A stretch of 64,000 nt of DNA from Solanum dulcamara (GCF_947179165.1 NC_077239.1:14576001-14640000); one strand, 5' to 3'. Positions 1-10,727 are shown, numbered from the stretch's first letter. Numbers and translations: made by a program. The notes: generated by a model from the sequence alone, not told the origin.

Positions 1-1054
1 ACTGGTTTTCCTTTCTAATCCTCCATTGGTATTTTCAGATCAATTGCAGTTGATGGTGACCGATTGATCATATAACAGGCAGTTTTGACATCTTCTACCC
101 AGAATGGTTTTTCCAATCCTGCAGTTGCTAACATAGCTCTTGTCCGTTCCAATAAGGTTCTGTTCATCCGCTCTGCTACTCCATTTTTTTGTGGAGTATA
201 TGCCACTGTGAACTGCCTTTTAATACCTTCTTATTTACAAAAGTTATCAAATTCATCACCAGTGTATTCTCCTCCATTATCTGTCCTCAAACACTTGATC
301 TTTTTCTCAGATTCAAGTTTCACCCGTGCTTTGAACTCTTTAAAAATCGAAAAAATATCTGTCTTTCTCTTGATTGGATACACCTAACTTCTCGTGGAGT
401 AATTGTCGATAAATAATATGAAATATTTTGCTCCTTCTAGGGACTCCACCGATGCTTGCCAGACATCAAAGTGGACCAGACCTAATATTTCCTTGCTTTT
501 AGCTGAGGAACTACTAAACTTCAGTCTATGTTGCTTTTTGGTAACACAATGCTCACAAAAGGGTAGTGAAACCTTTTGAACCCTGGAAGAAGCTTTTGCT
601 CAGCAAGAATCTTCAAACTTCATTCTGACATATGGCCAAGTTTACAATGCCACATCATCGTTGATTGTTCAAATGAACTTGCTGACACGGTTGATGCATC
701 TCCTTCTTGGTGTGTTTTACCTTTAAGTACATATAGATTTACAGCAAGTTTTTCCATTTTCATCACTACAAGCGCTCCTTTTGATATTTTCACGATTCTA
801 CTATGAGTCTTATATGAACATCCATTAATAGCTAATTATCCCAAAGACATAGGATTCTTCCTCAAGTCTTTTACATGTCGTACCTTCTGGATGGTGCGTA
901 CCGTGTTATCATATATATTTATTTTGATGGACCCAATACCAATAACATCCAAAGCATAATTGTCTCTCATGAACACAAATCCTCTTGAGATATGTTTATA
1001 TTGAGGGAACCATTCTCTTCGGGAAGTCATGTTCCATGTTGCTCCTGTTTCCAA
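1..1054 (-). pseudogene. Protease-integrase part of Tnt1-like pol, degenerate
   Basis: Read on the minus strand. The protease N-terminus lies near 1050, with ETGATWNMTSRRE where copia proteases have the D-S/T-G triad, so the catalytic Asp appears changed. GAG_pre follows around 600-830 (motif ISKGALVVMK, then WHCKLGH). Integrase is near 15-206 with YTPQKNGVAERMN, which carries the catalytic Glu of D,D-35-E, and the following ERTRAMLATAGLEKPFW block. Several stops fall between about 230 and 570, so no continuous pol remains. Residues beyond the integrase core are outside the window. Family call is firm; the fragment is non-functional. Confidence 0.85.
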
Positions 1055-1941
1055 GATCCAGACATTAATGAAACATTTTCTCCTTCATTATTTGATATTG
1101 ATTCACTATATAAAATATCATCATTATCTGAGGTACTTGTAACATTCCCTTGAGCATTTGATGACTCAGGGTGTTCATTCTTCTTCTTGAACCAATAATC
1201 TTTCTTGATGTGCCCTTTGTTGCTACAGTTGTGACACTTGATATTATTCTTACTTGTTGATTTAGATCTACCATGATTGTGACTATCACTGGGGACACGT
1301 TCGGTTGGTCTTCCTCTCACCATCGACAAAGCTTCAGCTTGCTGTGAACTTGCTTGTCTATCTTTCTTATTTTTGCATCGATTTTCTTCTTTTAAGACAG
1401 CAGCTGCAACTTTATCGAAAACTAAATTGTCTGTATTGTTCGTCAGGTTGATGATGAGTTGATCATATGATTCAGAAAGACTTTGAAGTAGAAGCTCCAC
1501 ACATTCAGTCCCTTCTATTATGCAGCCCATTATTGTAACTTGCGAAAATAGAGTATTCAAAGTATTGATATGTTCAGTAACCGACATGGACTCTGTCATT
1601 CGAAGAGTATACAATCTTCTTTTTAAAAAGATTTTATTCTGCAAATACTTGGCCTCGTATAATTCCGTAAGAGTATCACATATTTCCTTCGCCGTTCATT
1701 TTTCAGTCATACTAGACAACACTAGATTAGCTAGTGTCAAGTGTAGATCAGCAACTGCATTGTTGTCTATGTCATTCCACTTATTGTTATCAGTAAAGTC
1801 AGTGGGCTTGCCTTCAATTGCAATTAAGCAATTGTCTTTTCTCAACATCGCTCTAATTTTCAATTTCCACAATGACAAATTAGTCCCATTGAATTTTTTA
1901 ACGTCAAATTTTGTTGTACTCGACATTATTATTTGCTTCAC
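1027..1941 (-). pseudogene. gag of Tnt1-like copia, broken
   Basis: Capsid/nucleocapsid protein that packages copia RNA. The N-terminal block 1696-1941 (MKQIIMSSTTKFDVKKFNG) and the block 1027-1644 (capsid, UBN2-type, ending in a zinc-knuckle region) are separated by an in-frame interruption near 1650-1700. The knuckle reads CHNCSNKGHIKKDY, so the last Cys of CCHC is Tyr. The start Met near 1941 lies about 180 bases inside the LTR end, as expected after a short leader. The copy at 62712-62930 has the same start. Expressed function is unlikely. Confidence 0.85.
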
Positions 1942-2107
1942 ACCCTTCTAGATTGTTTCTGAAATTTTTTTCGAATAATCATGATAAATTGTACTGTCAC
2001 CGAAATTTACTATTCACATGAATAGTACTTTTTACCAAAATTTACTATTTATGAAAATTTACTATTTACAGATCGTACCTTCGCATAAAATAAAGAGAAT
2101 AATCGAG

Positions 2108-2120
2108 GGATCTAATACCA
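2108..2120 (-). other. Primer binding site (initiator tRNA-Met type)
   Basis: Complement of TGGTATTAGATCC, a slightly degenerate TGGTATCAGAGC-type copia PBS. It lies one base inside the LTR edge at 2122. Its polarity confirms minus orientation. Confidence 0.75.
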
Positions 2121-2121
2121 C

Positions 2122-2615
2122 TATTCGGGAGAGGAAGCACCACAACTAAAGTTTGATATGATAATAAATAATGAAAATAAATTAGACACGAAATTTTACG
2201 TGGAAACCCCTCAAATAGATAGAGGAGAAAAACCACAAGGTAGAAAGATTTTACTATGATAATATGGAGTACACTGCTCTCAAATACAAGGAGAAAACAA
2301 CAATAAACACTTCTCTCTTATAAAAGGAATAACTCATTAAAGAGGACACTCAAGACTGCAATATTTATCTTGGTGTATAACTCTATTTGTGTTCTTACTC
2401 TTTTGGATTGTATTTTTGTTTGTGGGATGATCTAAATGAGGGAAAGAGATATTTTATTTATAGGAAACTGGAAACGCATAAAATATGCATTTTCGTGTAA
2501 AATACGTATTTTCTTGTCAAAAATTGTTAAAGGAGGCAACAACTTTTAAAATGCATAAAATATGCATTTTCTTCTTGGATGGTGTATGTGCACCTCCCTT
2601 TTTGACTTTCTTGCA
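2122..2615 (-). repeat. 5' LTR of the first Tnt1-like element
   Basis: About 494 bp, alignable to the 526-bp LTRs at 58424-58949 and 63111-63636 (shared CAACTAAAGTTTGATATGA and GTGGAAACCCCTC blocks). It differs in the U3 part, where small palindromes around ATGCATAAAATATGCAT at about 2476-2575 replace the sequence of the other copies. A minus-strand TATA-like box (complement of ATTTTATTTATAGG, about 2450-2463) fits the promoter position. Confidence 0.8.
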
Positions 2616-3560
2616 AAATATAAAGGTCTTGATATGTATCTCAATTTACATGAAATTGAACACCTTGTATCACCTCCTGATATACCTCAAAGAGTGGCTA
2701 TAGCGAAACGTCGTCATCGGCACATTGTTGAAACTGCCAAAACACTTTTACATAAGGCATCCCTCTCTTCAAGTTTTTGGTCACTTGCTTGTCGACATGC
2801 AACTTATCTTATTGATCGATTGCCCACCCAACTTCTAAAAAAATACATCCCCATATGAAAAATTATTTGGTGTTGCACCCAGATATGATTCACTTAGAAC
2901 TTTTGGTTGTCTATGTTACCTATGGATTAAGCCTTACACCACCCATAAGCTTGAGCCTAGGTCCACACCATGTATCTATCTTAGCTTCTCACAAGTTCAT
3001 TATGCACACCAATGTTTTGATCCAATTAACTCTAAATTTTTATGTCACGGGATGTAAAAAATATTTGAAAATATTTTCCCCTTTCACACAATATTCTCAC
3101 ATCTTAAAAATAAATATTTTACGCTTATGTGGGAAGTTGTTGACAGTCCTACAGATTCTCAAACTCCAACTCATTCACCTGATATTTCTCCACTCCCTTC
3201 TCCTCTACCTGTTTGAGATATTTCTACCGGTGGATAGGCTTTTGAGTCCGTCTCCTCTGACCAGAATCATGCGCATCCCACAGGTTCAGGTAATTCCCTT
3301 TCTCAATTTTCTCCTTCCCCTACTTCTTTGCTACAACCACAGTTTGTTGTATCGTCACATAATACAGCCCCAAATCTTATCTCCTACCATCAGTGAAACA
3401 AAACACAAATTATTTCACCTGCTTCTACAACCTATCATGCACAACCAATGAGTTTTCATTCAAATCCTCTACCCTCACCACTTCCTTTGCCCCTCCCCCC
3501 TCTTCAAACGCGCCCAATGGCCCATTCACTAAAATAATACTTTTTATCCCAAGAAATCAT
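2616..3560 (+). pseudogene. Integrase C-terminal part and pol linker of RE1-like copia
   Basis: The frame near 2640-2850 gives HLVSPPDIPQ, then RRHRHIVETAKTLLHKASL and YLIDRLPTQLL, a conserved integrase tail found in RE1/RE2-type plant copia. A frame change near 2850 leads to YDSLRTFGCLCYLW and the HAHQCFDPINSKF-type block. After that comes a Pro/Ser-rich linker (about 3150-3540) with several stops. The D,D-35-E core upstream is missing. Non-functional. Confidence 0.8.
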
Positions 3561-4918
3561 TTAATTACCCTATCTAAATACCTGCCAATGTTGCCCCTCA
3601 TACCTTCAAGCAGGCTATAAAGCACTCAGAGTGGAGGTCAGTTGTGAAAGCTGGATTTGATGCGTTAATTTAGAATCAAACATGGGAATTGGTCCTTAAG
3701 GATTTTAGTAAGAATGTTGTTGATTGTAAGTGGATTTACAGGATCAAAAAGAAAGTCAATGGTACTATTGACAGGTACAAAACTGGGTTGGTTGCCAAAG
3801 GGTTCACTCAGCATCTAGGTCTTGACTATCACTGCATATTTAATCCAATTTTTAAGCCTACAACCATTCATTTTGTTCTTTCACTTGCAATTTGGCACAA
3901 TTGGGTTTTACATCAACTGGACATCAACAATGATTTTTTACAAGGCATACTTGAAGAAGAGATTTTCTTGAAACAACTGCCTGGATTTGAGAATGCATCT
4001 CATCCCTCACATGTTTGGCATTTGCGCAAGGCTATTTATGGTCTCAAACAAGTGACATGTGCTTGGTACAATGAACTGATAGCCTATCTTTTTTTATTTG
4101 GGATTTATTAAGTCACACTCTAATCCTTCTCTATTTGTTCGCATTGATTCTAATGGTGTTGTGTATATTATAGTCTATGTTGATGACATCATCCTTATAG
4201 GAAACAATTCTTCAATAGTTCATCAGGTTATTTCTCTTTTGGCTTCCCGATTTTCCCTTAAAGATCTTTTCCCCCTATCCTACTTTCTTGGAGTTGAGGT
4301 TCATCGAGATGGCAAAGGCCTCCTGCTGTCATAAGCAAAATATATCTCAGATCTTCTCCGTGACCTTTAGATGCAAGACTGTAATGGTGTTTCCACACCC
4401 ACGAGCTCTTCTCAAAGTCTTATGCTGAATGATGGTACTCTATCACATGATGCTACTGAATATAGGAAGGTCATCGAAAAGTTTCAATACTTGTCTTTTA
4501 CTAGGCCTGATATTTCTTATTCAGTCAATAAATTGTCTCAGTTTATGCATGCCCCATCTGAAGCTCACTGGAAGGCTGTTAAACACCTCATTCAAATCTC
4601 AAAAAGTAATGACAATTATAGCCTTAGAATTACTCCAAGTAGCAGTCTCAATCTCTCTGTGTTTTGTGATGTTGACTGGGCTGGAAACCTCTATGAGCGC
4701 ATTTCCACCACAGGATATATTATTTTTCTTGGGCTTACTCCAGTTAGGTGGTCATCAAAAAACAACGTACCCATGACCGCTTGTCCACTGAAGCAGAGTA
4801 CTAAGTTGTTGCTAGTGCCATTATTGAGACCACTTGGGTGAACAATCTTCTCAAGGAACTCCATGTCAAAATCCTCACACCACCTACCATTTTCTGTGAC
4901 AACCTTGGTGTCACCTAC
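3561..4918 (+). pseudogene. Reverse transcriptase / RNase H of RE1-like copia
   Basis: RT begins near 3561 (HTFKQAIKHSEWRSVVKAG); a TAG stop follows at about 3672. Main block 3689-4111 has CKWIYRIKKKVNGTIDRYK, HQLDINNDFLQG and KAIYGLKQ. A frameshift near 4100 moves to the frame of 4098-4334, where the active-site YVDD (VYVDDIILIG) is intact. A TAA near 4332 precedes the RNase H block 4371-4841 (TRPDISYSVNKLSQFMH, DVDWAGN), then a last frameshift to STEAEYK and FCDNLGVTY. At least four breaks: dead. Confidence 0.85.
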
Positions 4919-5090
4919 TGTTATTTGAAATATGGGAATAGAATAACTTGTAAATAACTATGTTCAGAAGTACATGTATATATACAATCACTAGAGGTTC
5001 TATCAAAGGTAAGTAAATATCCTACACATCTCTTCTATGATTTAGCTAGCTATATAAGGAAAAATAATATATTTACAATATTATGTAACA
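4919..5090 (-). repeat. 3' LTR, 172 bp, of the Ale-like copia
   Basis: TG...CA termini (TGTTATTTGAAATAT to TTATGTAACA). It is immediately followed on the plus strand by CTCTCCCTTA, the complement of a polypurine tract, which fixes this as the 3' LTR of a minus-strand element. The LTR at 7463-7635 is its inverted relative (shared outer third and the ATAGCTAGCTAAATCAT block). Confidence 0.8.
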
Positions 5091-5347
5091 CTCTCCCTTA
5101 AGATAGAGCATAGATATTGATCATGCCCAGCTTATTATATAGATAATTAAGTATCTTTGTAAACAAATCAGCTAGTTGCTCTTCGTCTTCACATAGTAAG
5201 TGGAAATCAGGTTTTCCTGAATCTTCTCATGAATGAAATGACAGTCAACCTCAATATGTTTAGTTCTTTCATGATATACCAAATTTGAGGCAATTTGAAG
5301 AGTAGATTATCACACCAGTTTTGTTGGCATATGATATACTTCAATCC

Positions 5348-5424
5348 AATTTCAGTTAAAAGATGATGTATCTATATAATCTCACAAATTTCAGTTAAAA
5401 GATGATGTATCCACATAATCTCAC
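5348..5424. repeat. Tandem duplication, about 38-bp unit x2
   Basis: AATTTCAGTTAAAAGATGAT... occurs twice back to back (from 5348 and from about 5387) within the RNase H-derived region. The two copies differ by two substitutions. It looks like a small local slippage or repair duplication. Confidence 0.8.
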
Positions 5425-5467
5425 ATGTAGACTGTGACATAACTCTATACTCGAATTCAACAATGGA

Positions 5468-6566
5468 TCATGATACGATATTTTGTTTCTTGACCCTCCA
5501 TGATATTAAGTTTACTCCTACGAAGAAACAATAGCCTGTAGTAGATCTTCTATCAATTTTGGATCCATCCCAATCAACATCTACAAAACACTCAACACGA
5601 GTATGTCCATGGTTTTTATAGAATAAGTTGAGTCCAGTAGCTCCTTTCAAGTAACATAGATTATGTTCTAAAGCTGCCCAAAGTTTGACCATAGGCGTGG
5701 ACATGAATAAGCTAATAATACTTACAGAAAATGCAATATCCAGATGAGTCACAATGAAGTAGTTTAACTTCCCAACTATCCTTCTGTATCTCTCTGGGTC
5801 ATCAAAAGGATCACTATCATCTTTCATAAGATGCACATTAGGAATTATTGGGGTACTGCAGGGTTTGGCTGCCAACTTTTCAGTTTCTATAAGTAGGTCA
5901 ATAATATACTTTCTCTAAGATAGAAGAATTCCATTCTTACTTTGATTTACTTTGACTCCTAGAAAGTATTTTAACTGACCCACGTCCTTTGTATGATATC
6001 TAGTATGTAGGGAAGACATGAGGGATGAGATCCATGCATAATCACTTCCTATGATGACATTATCATCAAACATATACAACAAAGAGGACAATGCCAGTTG
6101 TTGATTATTGATAGAAGACTAAGTGATCATATTTACTCATTTTCAAACCAAACTCTTGAACCACCGCACTAAACTTTCCAAACCAAGACTGGGGCTCTAT
6201 TTCAATCCATACAGACTTCTTCAAATGATAGACTTTCCCATAATCCCTCTGAGCAACAAAACCAGGTGGTTTCTCCATATACACTTCCTTTTGAAAATCA
6301 CCATGAAGGAATGCATTCTTGATGTCAAATTGATGTAAGGTCCAATTCTTAGAAGTGTCTAGAGAAATGAAAAAGTAGATAGAATTGAGTTTGGCAATCG
6401 GAGAAAAGGTGACTAAATAATCCACCCCATAAGTCTGAGCATACCTTTTATCCAAAAGTCTTACCTTAAGTCTTGCCACGGAACCATCAATAATAACTTT
6501 AATGATAAAGACCCATTTACATCTCATTGATTTCTTTCCTTCGGGTAAATCCATCAAATCCCACAT
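5468..6566 (-). pseudogene. Reverse transcriptase-RNase H of Ale-like copia
   Basis: RT palm block 6105-6566: CKWVFIIKVIIDGSVARLK, YAQTYGVDYLVTFSPIAK, HQFDIKNAFLHGDF. The active-site region at 6061-6080 reads VVYV followed by an extra T before the Asp-Asp codons, so the YVDD motif is split by a +1 frameshift, and a stop (about 6105) precedes it. The next block, 5468-5875, holds the connection and RNase H start (PCSTPIIPNVHLMKDD, VDVDWDGSKIDRRSTTGYCF). The distal RNase H is full of stops down to about 5100. Non-functional. Confidence 0.85.
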
Positions 6567-6619
6567 GTAGTTTTACTCTAAGGCATGTATTTCCTCAAGA
6601 ATTACATTAAATCATCCAA

Positions 6620-6962
6620 GATGACTCAAAGCCTCCTTCACTATTTTGGATACATAGATAAAGTCTATAAAAGCAATCAAAGATCTAGAAGTAGAGGAAA
6701 AGTGGTCATAGGAAACAAAATTAGCAATTAAATATGTGGGTTTTCAATTACGTGTACCTTTACGAAGAGAAATAGGGAGGTTAATATTTTCAAAAGGATC
6801 AGACAAAGGAGGATAAGATGATGAAGGGACTGGTGCAGGACATGTATCACTGGTATCTCTTCTCCTCGAGTAAAATTGAACAATTGGTGGTCTTGCTAGC
6901 ACAGATGGAGCAGGTGTTAAAGGCACAATAGTCAATTGGTGTACTGGGAGATGGAGCAACAT
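6620..6962 (-). pseudogene. Pol linker between integrase and RT, Ale-like copia
   Basis: The 6744-6962 frame gives a Pro/Ser-rich peptide with PIVQFYSRRRD, the positively charged motif that usually precedes RT in Ale-type pol. It sits between the integrase C-part and RT in the expected minus-strand order. No enzymatic domain. Confidence 0.55.
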
Positions 6963-7462
6963 AATGGGTAACTTGATAGACTAACCATTCATCTTCCTCC
7001 CTCTAACTCATACAAATATGAGATGCATAGAAAAATGGTGTTGTCTCTAAAAATACCACATCACTTGATACCATATATTTACCAAGTTTAGTAGAATAAG
7101 ATCGATACCCCTTCTAAGGAGAAAATATCCCAGAAAACACACTTTAATGCCTTGGGATCCAACTTGGTAACAGATGGTTGAATATCTCAAACATAACATG
7201 TTCTTCCAAATACCTTAGGTTCCACCGAGATAATGACTTGTTTGGGAAAAAAATACTATAAGGCATATCACCATTAAGCATACTAATATCATGGGATTAA
7301 TCAGAAAATATGTCGTTGAGACTGCATCGGCCCAAAATGATTTAGGTACCTTCGTTTGGAATAAGAGGGCTCGGGCTATTTCAAGTAAATTTCTATTCTT
7401 CCTCTCAGCAACTCCATTTTAAGAGGGTGTATCAACACATGAAAAACTGATAGAGAATATTT
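6963..7462 (-). pseudogene. Integrase C-part of Ale-like copia
   Basis: The minus strand gives CVDTPS-stop-NGVAERKNRN followed by LLEIARALLFQTKVP and SFWADAVSTTYFLIN, the catalytic-Glu region of copia integrase, then the VSSDVVFLETTPFF block. The upstream boundary at 7462 is the outer end of an inverted LTR, where the core sequence is cut. Several stops and frameshifts. Confidence 0.75.
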
Positions 7463-7635
7463 TGTTGTCTCATATAGAACCAAAATAATTTTGTATGTAT
7501 ATAGCTAGCTAAATCATAGAAGAGATGTGTAGGATATTTACTTACCTTTGGTAGAACTTCTAGTGATTGTATATATGCATGTACTTCTGAACATAGTGAT
7601 AAACAAGTGATTCTATTCCAATATTTCAAATAACA
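7463..7635 (+). repeat. Inverted copia LTR inside the integrase region
   Basis: TGTTGTCTC...AAATAACA, 173 bp, in plus orientation. Its last two-thirds match the reverse complement of the 172-bp LTR at 4919-5090. A perfect PBS follows directly, so it is a 5' LTR of the same family in the opposite direction to the surrounding pol. Confidence 0.8.
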
Positions 7636-7648
7636 TGGTATCAGAGCC
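7636..7648 (+). other. Primer binding site, tRNA-Met type
   Basis: TGGTATCAGAGCC directly abuts the LTR end AACA at 7635. It is a canonical copia PBS and shows that the LTR at 7463-7635 is a 5' LTR read in plus orientation. Confidence 0.9.
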
Positions 7649-8262
7649 AGACCCTTATCTTGACTAGAGTTAGGCTTACTTCTCCGACGTTTACCTACCT
7701 TTTTATGACCTATGTACTCTGTGGTGCTCTTGATCAGATCTGGTGAAGTCATTCTTTTTTGCTTCAGTTCTCTGATTGTTTCTCTAATTTGATCTGTAAG
7801 TGGATATTTCTCTTGGAGGATCTATTATTTCATGTTAGACTACTATTTTGATTTGGGTGAGTGGAACTTTAATTGTGGGATCAGATTAGTCCTCTGTTTT
7901 ATTTGTCAAGATTTGTTCTCTATTTTTTATGAACCTGTTCGAGTAGAGTATTGGAATTAATTCTCTGATTTCCATATTGTGTTTCCTATTTGTTGACTGA
8001 TATTTGTTGGTTAGGCTCCACTTTTTGAAGTTTAATTATTCTCTTCTGGTGGTGAAAATTCTTGATTGAAAGAAAAGAAAAATATAATATCAATCCAGGT
8101 TTCAAGCTCTAAGGCTGCCTTGGCATTTTTGGTTGATTTTGTGATAGTTCTGTGATCTATTAAAGTGGTTTACTGGATTATTTAGTTATGTCCAGTAGAG
8201 ACCACCTGATTAGGGTAATTTTTAGTTTTGGAGGATTGTCTATCAATTTATTTTGATAAAGT
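7649..8262 (+). other. Untranslated copia leader downstream of the inverted PBS
   Basis: About 600 bases with no long ORF, T-rich, lying where a copia 5' leader belongs. Its end near 8262 is set by where minus-strand GAG_pre coding similarity stops (LGHPSLSQLKKLCPQF then NISSLD). No gag start is recognised in it. Confidence 0.5.
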
Positions 8263-8930
8263 GATCTAATGAAGAAATATTTTGGAATTGAGGACAAAGC
8301 TTCTTTAATTGAGATAGAGAAGGATGTCCCAATCAACAATGTACTTCAAATGGAGAGACAACACTAGAGTAGGCAACAAACTGAGGCTCCCATCCATCAA
8401 GAATGTAGATATCATCAGATATATGTCCTTTACCAATAACCTGATTCGTCTTAAGATCATGAAACAAACAATGATCAGGAAAGAATGAAATATAACAATT
8501 AAGGTCTCTGGTAACTTTGCTAACAGAAATCAAATTAAAGGCCAACTTTGGTAGACTTAATATAAATGATAGAATAAGAGACGAGGTTGGTTTAACAATC
8601 CCAAATCCAACACTGTTACACGTTGATATTTCAGCTACAATAACAGGAGAGGGTGCTTTGTGTGATCGAAAGCTAGAAAAATATTTGGGTTACCTATCAT
8701 ATCATTTGTGGCCGCTGAATCAATCACCCATTTATTTGATGATGTGATAAGACATATTTTATCTAACTCAGTAAAGGCATTAACTAAAGTGGATTCCTTC
8801 AATGATTTATGATATTGAGAGAATTTAGCGAACCTTTTAGCCGAAACCAAAACCATTTTATCAGATAATGGACTAGAAGCATTCAGTTTTCCAACTAATA
8901 TAGCATTATCTCTCCTTAGAATATGCACAA
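8262..8930 (-). pseudogene. Gag C-end, protease and GAG_pre of Ale-like copia
   Basis: In minus order: a gag-tail-like peptide (8928 downward), the protease NKWVIDSAATNDMIGNPNIF with DSA in place of the DSG triad, then GAG_pre 8333-8545 (FNLISVSKVTRDLNCYISFF, ISDDIYILDGW), a TGA stop, and LGHPSLSQLKKL. Ale-type proteases usually read DSGATDHMTGNPNIF, so the catalytic Gly appears replaced. The right-hand junction near 8930 joins integrase sequence, which is the wrong order for an intact pol. Confidence 0.8.
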
Positions 8931-8934
8931 AAGC

Positions 8935-9220
8935 ATTGAATTGAGTCTTGATTTCAGCACAGAAGACCTAAAATGAGTAAATACTTCAGAGCGAATCTTC
9001 ATAAAATAAATTTAAGTCATTCGAGAGAATTCATCCATGAATGTGACAAAATAGTGCCCAGTTTTAGAGATGACTGGACATGGTCCCCAAACATCAGAAT
9101 TAACTAACTCAAAAGTTAACTTGGCTCAATGATTAAACCTTGGACATAATGAGATGTGATGATAATTTTCACTTTGACACGACTCACAAACAAAAAGAAA
9201 GATAACTAAGAAATTATTCT
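8935..9220 (-). pseudogene. Integrase N-part/core of Ale-like copia
   Basis: The minus strand shows FELVNSDVWGPCPVISKTGH and YFVTFMDEFSRMT, the first catalytic Asp region of copia integrase, then SEVFTHF and a core peptide ending HILRRDNA, where similarity stops abruptly at about 8935. The expected continuation reappears at 7462. The interrupting material is described in the findings. Confidence 0.75.
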
Positions 9221-9760
9221 TAAACCTGGTATCATAAGTATAAAGAGCATCTAATACAAAGTCTGAATCTAAATATACAACATAAGTCTCTGAATAGTTG
9301 TAAAGATATAGAAATAAAAGATAGAACTAGTGGTTATCCGAATTCCGGGATCTCACCACTAATCTGAAGCTATGAAACTCGCTAGAAGATCAGCTACCAC
9401 ACAAAATGCCCTGATTGGGATCTGCATCAAAAAAGAACACAGAAGTAGGGGTGAGTACAATCTACATGTACTCATTAGGTTTAGCCGACTGAGTATAAGG
9501 AATTAATCACCCTATGCAATAAACTAAAGAATGATTTCACCTGCATACAGAAAAATCTCATTCCTGTATCAGTTCTGCCAATTTATTAGAATGGTGTGAT
9601 TAAAGTAAACATATAAGGACAGTTCATTATAATAATTAATCAGATATGTCAAATAGTATAGATGGAAACTCTATACAATGCAGTATGATGATACAATGAT
9701 GTAATGGTATGATAGAATTAAAATTGTCGCACAACCGGTCATATACACCTGTCGAGCTAA
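9221..9760. repeat. Gypsy LTR fragment, relative of the solo LTR
   Basis: Similar in order and orientation to 13690-14240 of the solo LTR: the ATAAGT-TAAAGAGCATCTAATACAA block, ACAACATAAGTCTCTGAAT, GGATCTCACCA, ACTGAGTATAAGGAA and a GTCGCACA...ATACACCTG block. It is incomplete at both ends and wedged between copia integrase (left) and copia gag (right). No coding capacity. Confidence 0.7.
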
Positions 9761-9909
9761 GGCTTCTAAATAAGGATCCATGGAGTACTCGCAGTCCATA
9801 TAAAAAATCACAGTCTCGAAATCTCATCAACTTGCCACCTAGTTTGTGGTTAAGTATATAAAAAGGTGCCACATTTTCTTTCTCAAAACAATGTGACAAT
9901 TGCGCCCTA

Positions 9910-10500
9910 GCTAAGAACTGTGATGTTGGTTGTTGTTTTGACACCTATTGTTGTTGGTGGCCCTGATCCTTGTTTGAGAGTTGGTCTTTTGAGCAACAAC
10001 AATAGTAATAATATTGTATTGAGGTGCAGCATTGTTTTTGAGGTAAACCTCATGATCAATTAGATTTTCAAATAGTTCGGCATATGAAATTGGGGTGTCA
10101 TGTGCGCGAATTGCTGCTGAGATTTCTTGATATTCTAGTTCAAGACTATTGAGAATCTTGACAACGAGTTCAGGGTTTATGATAGGAGCTTCATAAATAT
10201 AAGTTCATCGCAAAGAGATCAGACTCGATTGAGATAGTCTATTACATGAAGATTCTCTTTGGTGAGATGAGCAAGGCGATCTCGCAAGCTAAATATGCGA
10301 GTTTGTGACTTATTGGCATTAGTAGTGTGGAAGGAATCCTAGGCTTCTTTTGTAATGGTTGTAGTGGCTACAATGGCTGGAAGTGTTGGATCTATCGATG
10401 CTAAAATTGCATTTTGGATCAACTGGTCTTGATGAAACTAATTAACATAATAGGGGTTAATAATTTTTTGGGCATTTATGGTGGTGGCCTCGATAGGAGA
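9910..10500 (-). pseudogene. Copia gag (UBN2-type) fragment
   Basis: The minus strand gives QNAILASIDPTLPAIVATTT, then SQTRIFSLRDRLAHLTKENL and VIDYLNRV, the capsid block of Ale/Retrofit-type gag. An Asn-rich tract follows near 9990-10010 where the C-terminal region should be. Several stops are present. It belongs with the PBS and LTR just to its right (10728-10980), not with the 172-bp-LTR element. Confidence 0.65.
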
Positions 10501-10727
10501 AGGGATATCCCATCTAAATTGCCATAAAGATTATGTCCTCTCATGAGGAAGGACACTTGTTCCTTCCATTAGGAGAATTTATGGCTGCCAATCGAAAGTT
10601 GGGTAATCGAGTTGAATTGAACAATGGTGGTGGTGTTGGTTGCATTGGAATTGGTAGTGGGGGTGCCATTTTTGGTAGGAGGGTAGTAAGAAACATAGAA
10701 GTTAGAACTCTATTAAGAGAAAAAAAA
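10501..10727 (-). other. Gag N-terminus/leader of the same copia
   Basis: Lies between the recognisable capsid block and the PBS. The minus strand gives an Asn/Pro-rich, poorly conserved start region. The plus-strand reading frame here (10533-10772) is a shadow. No further domain is seen. Confidence 0.4.

Larger units (their letters stand above)
1..2615 (-). mobile_element. Tnt1-like Ty1/copia retrotransposon, 3' part outside the window
   Basis: Minus-strand copia element in the order LTR (2122-2615), PBS, gag, protease, GAG_pre, integrase, running off the left edge. It is closely related to the complete copy at 58424-63636, which has the same gag, protease and integrase peptides. Its right end (2615) abuts a plus-strand copia integrase fragment, so it inserted into an older copia. 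The partner target duplication is outside the window. Reverse transcriptase and RNase H are not visible here. Confidence 0.9.
2616..4918 (+). mobile_element. RE1-like Ty1/copia remnant (integrase to RNase H)
   Basis: Plus-strand copia fragment truncated on both sides by other copia insertions: the Tnt1-like element on the left (2615) and the Ale-like LTR on the right (4919). Integrase, linker, reverse transcriptase and RNase H are in order but spread over all frames. The right break falls within the RNase H peptide FCDNLGVTY; the continuation is not found in this window. No LTR of this element is present. Confidence 0.85.
4919..9220 (-). mobile_element. Ale/Retrofit-like copia, internally rearranged
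   Basis: Minus-strand copia: 3' LTR 4919-5090, RNase H, RT, integrase C-part (about 6960-7462), then an anomalous block 7463-8935, then integrase N-part (about 8935-9220). The anomalous block holds an LTR-PBS-leader in plus orientation (7463-8262) joined to protease/GAG_pre in minus orientation (8262-8930). The integrase is thus interrupted by about 1.47 kb of sequence of the same family. The base CCTAC precedes the 3' LTR; no matching copy on the other side was found. Confidence 0.75.

Noticed and set aside
7636..7648. tRNA-Met-like sequence
   Set aside because: Only the 13-base 3' complement is present, directly after an LTR: a primer binding site, not a tRNA gene. No full tRNA cloverleaf was recognised in the window.
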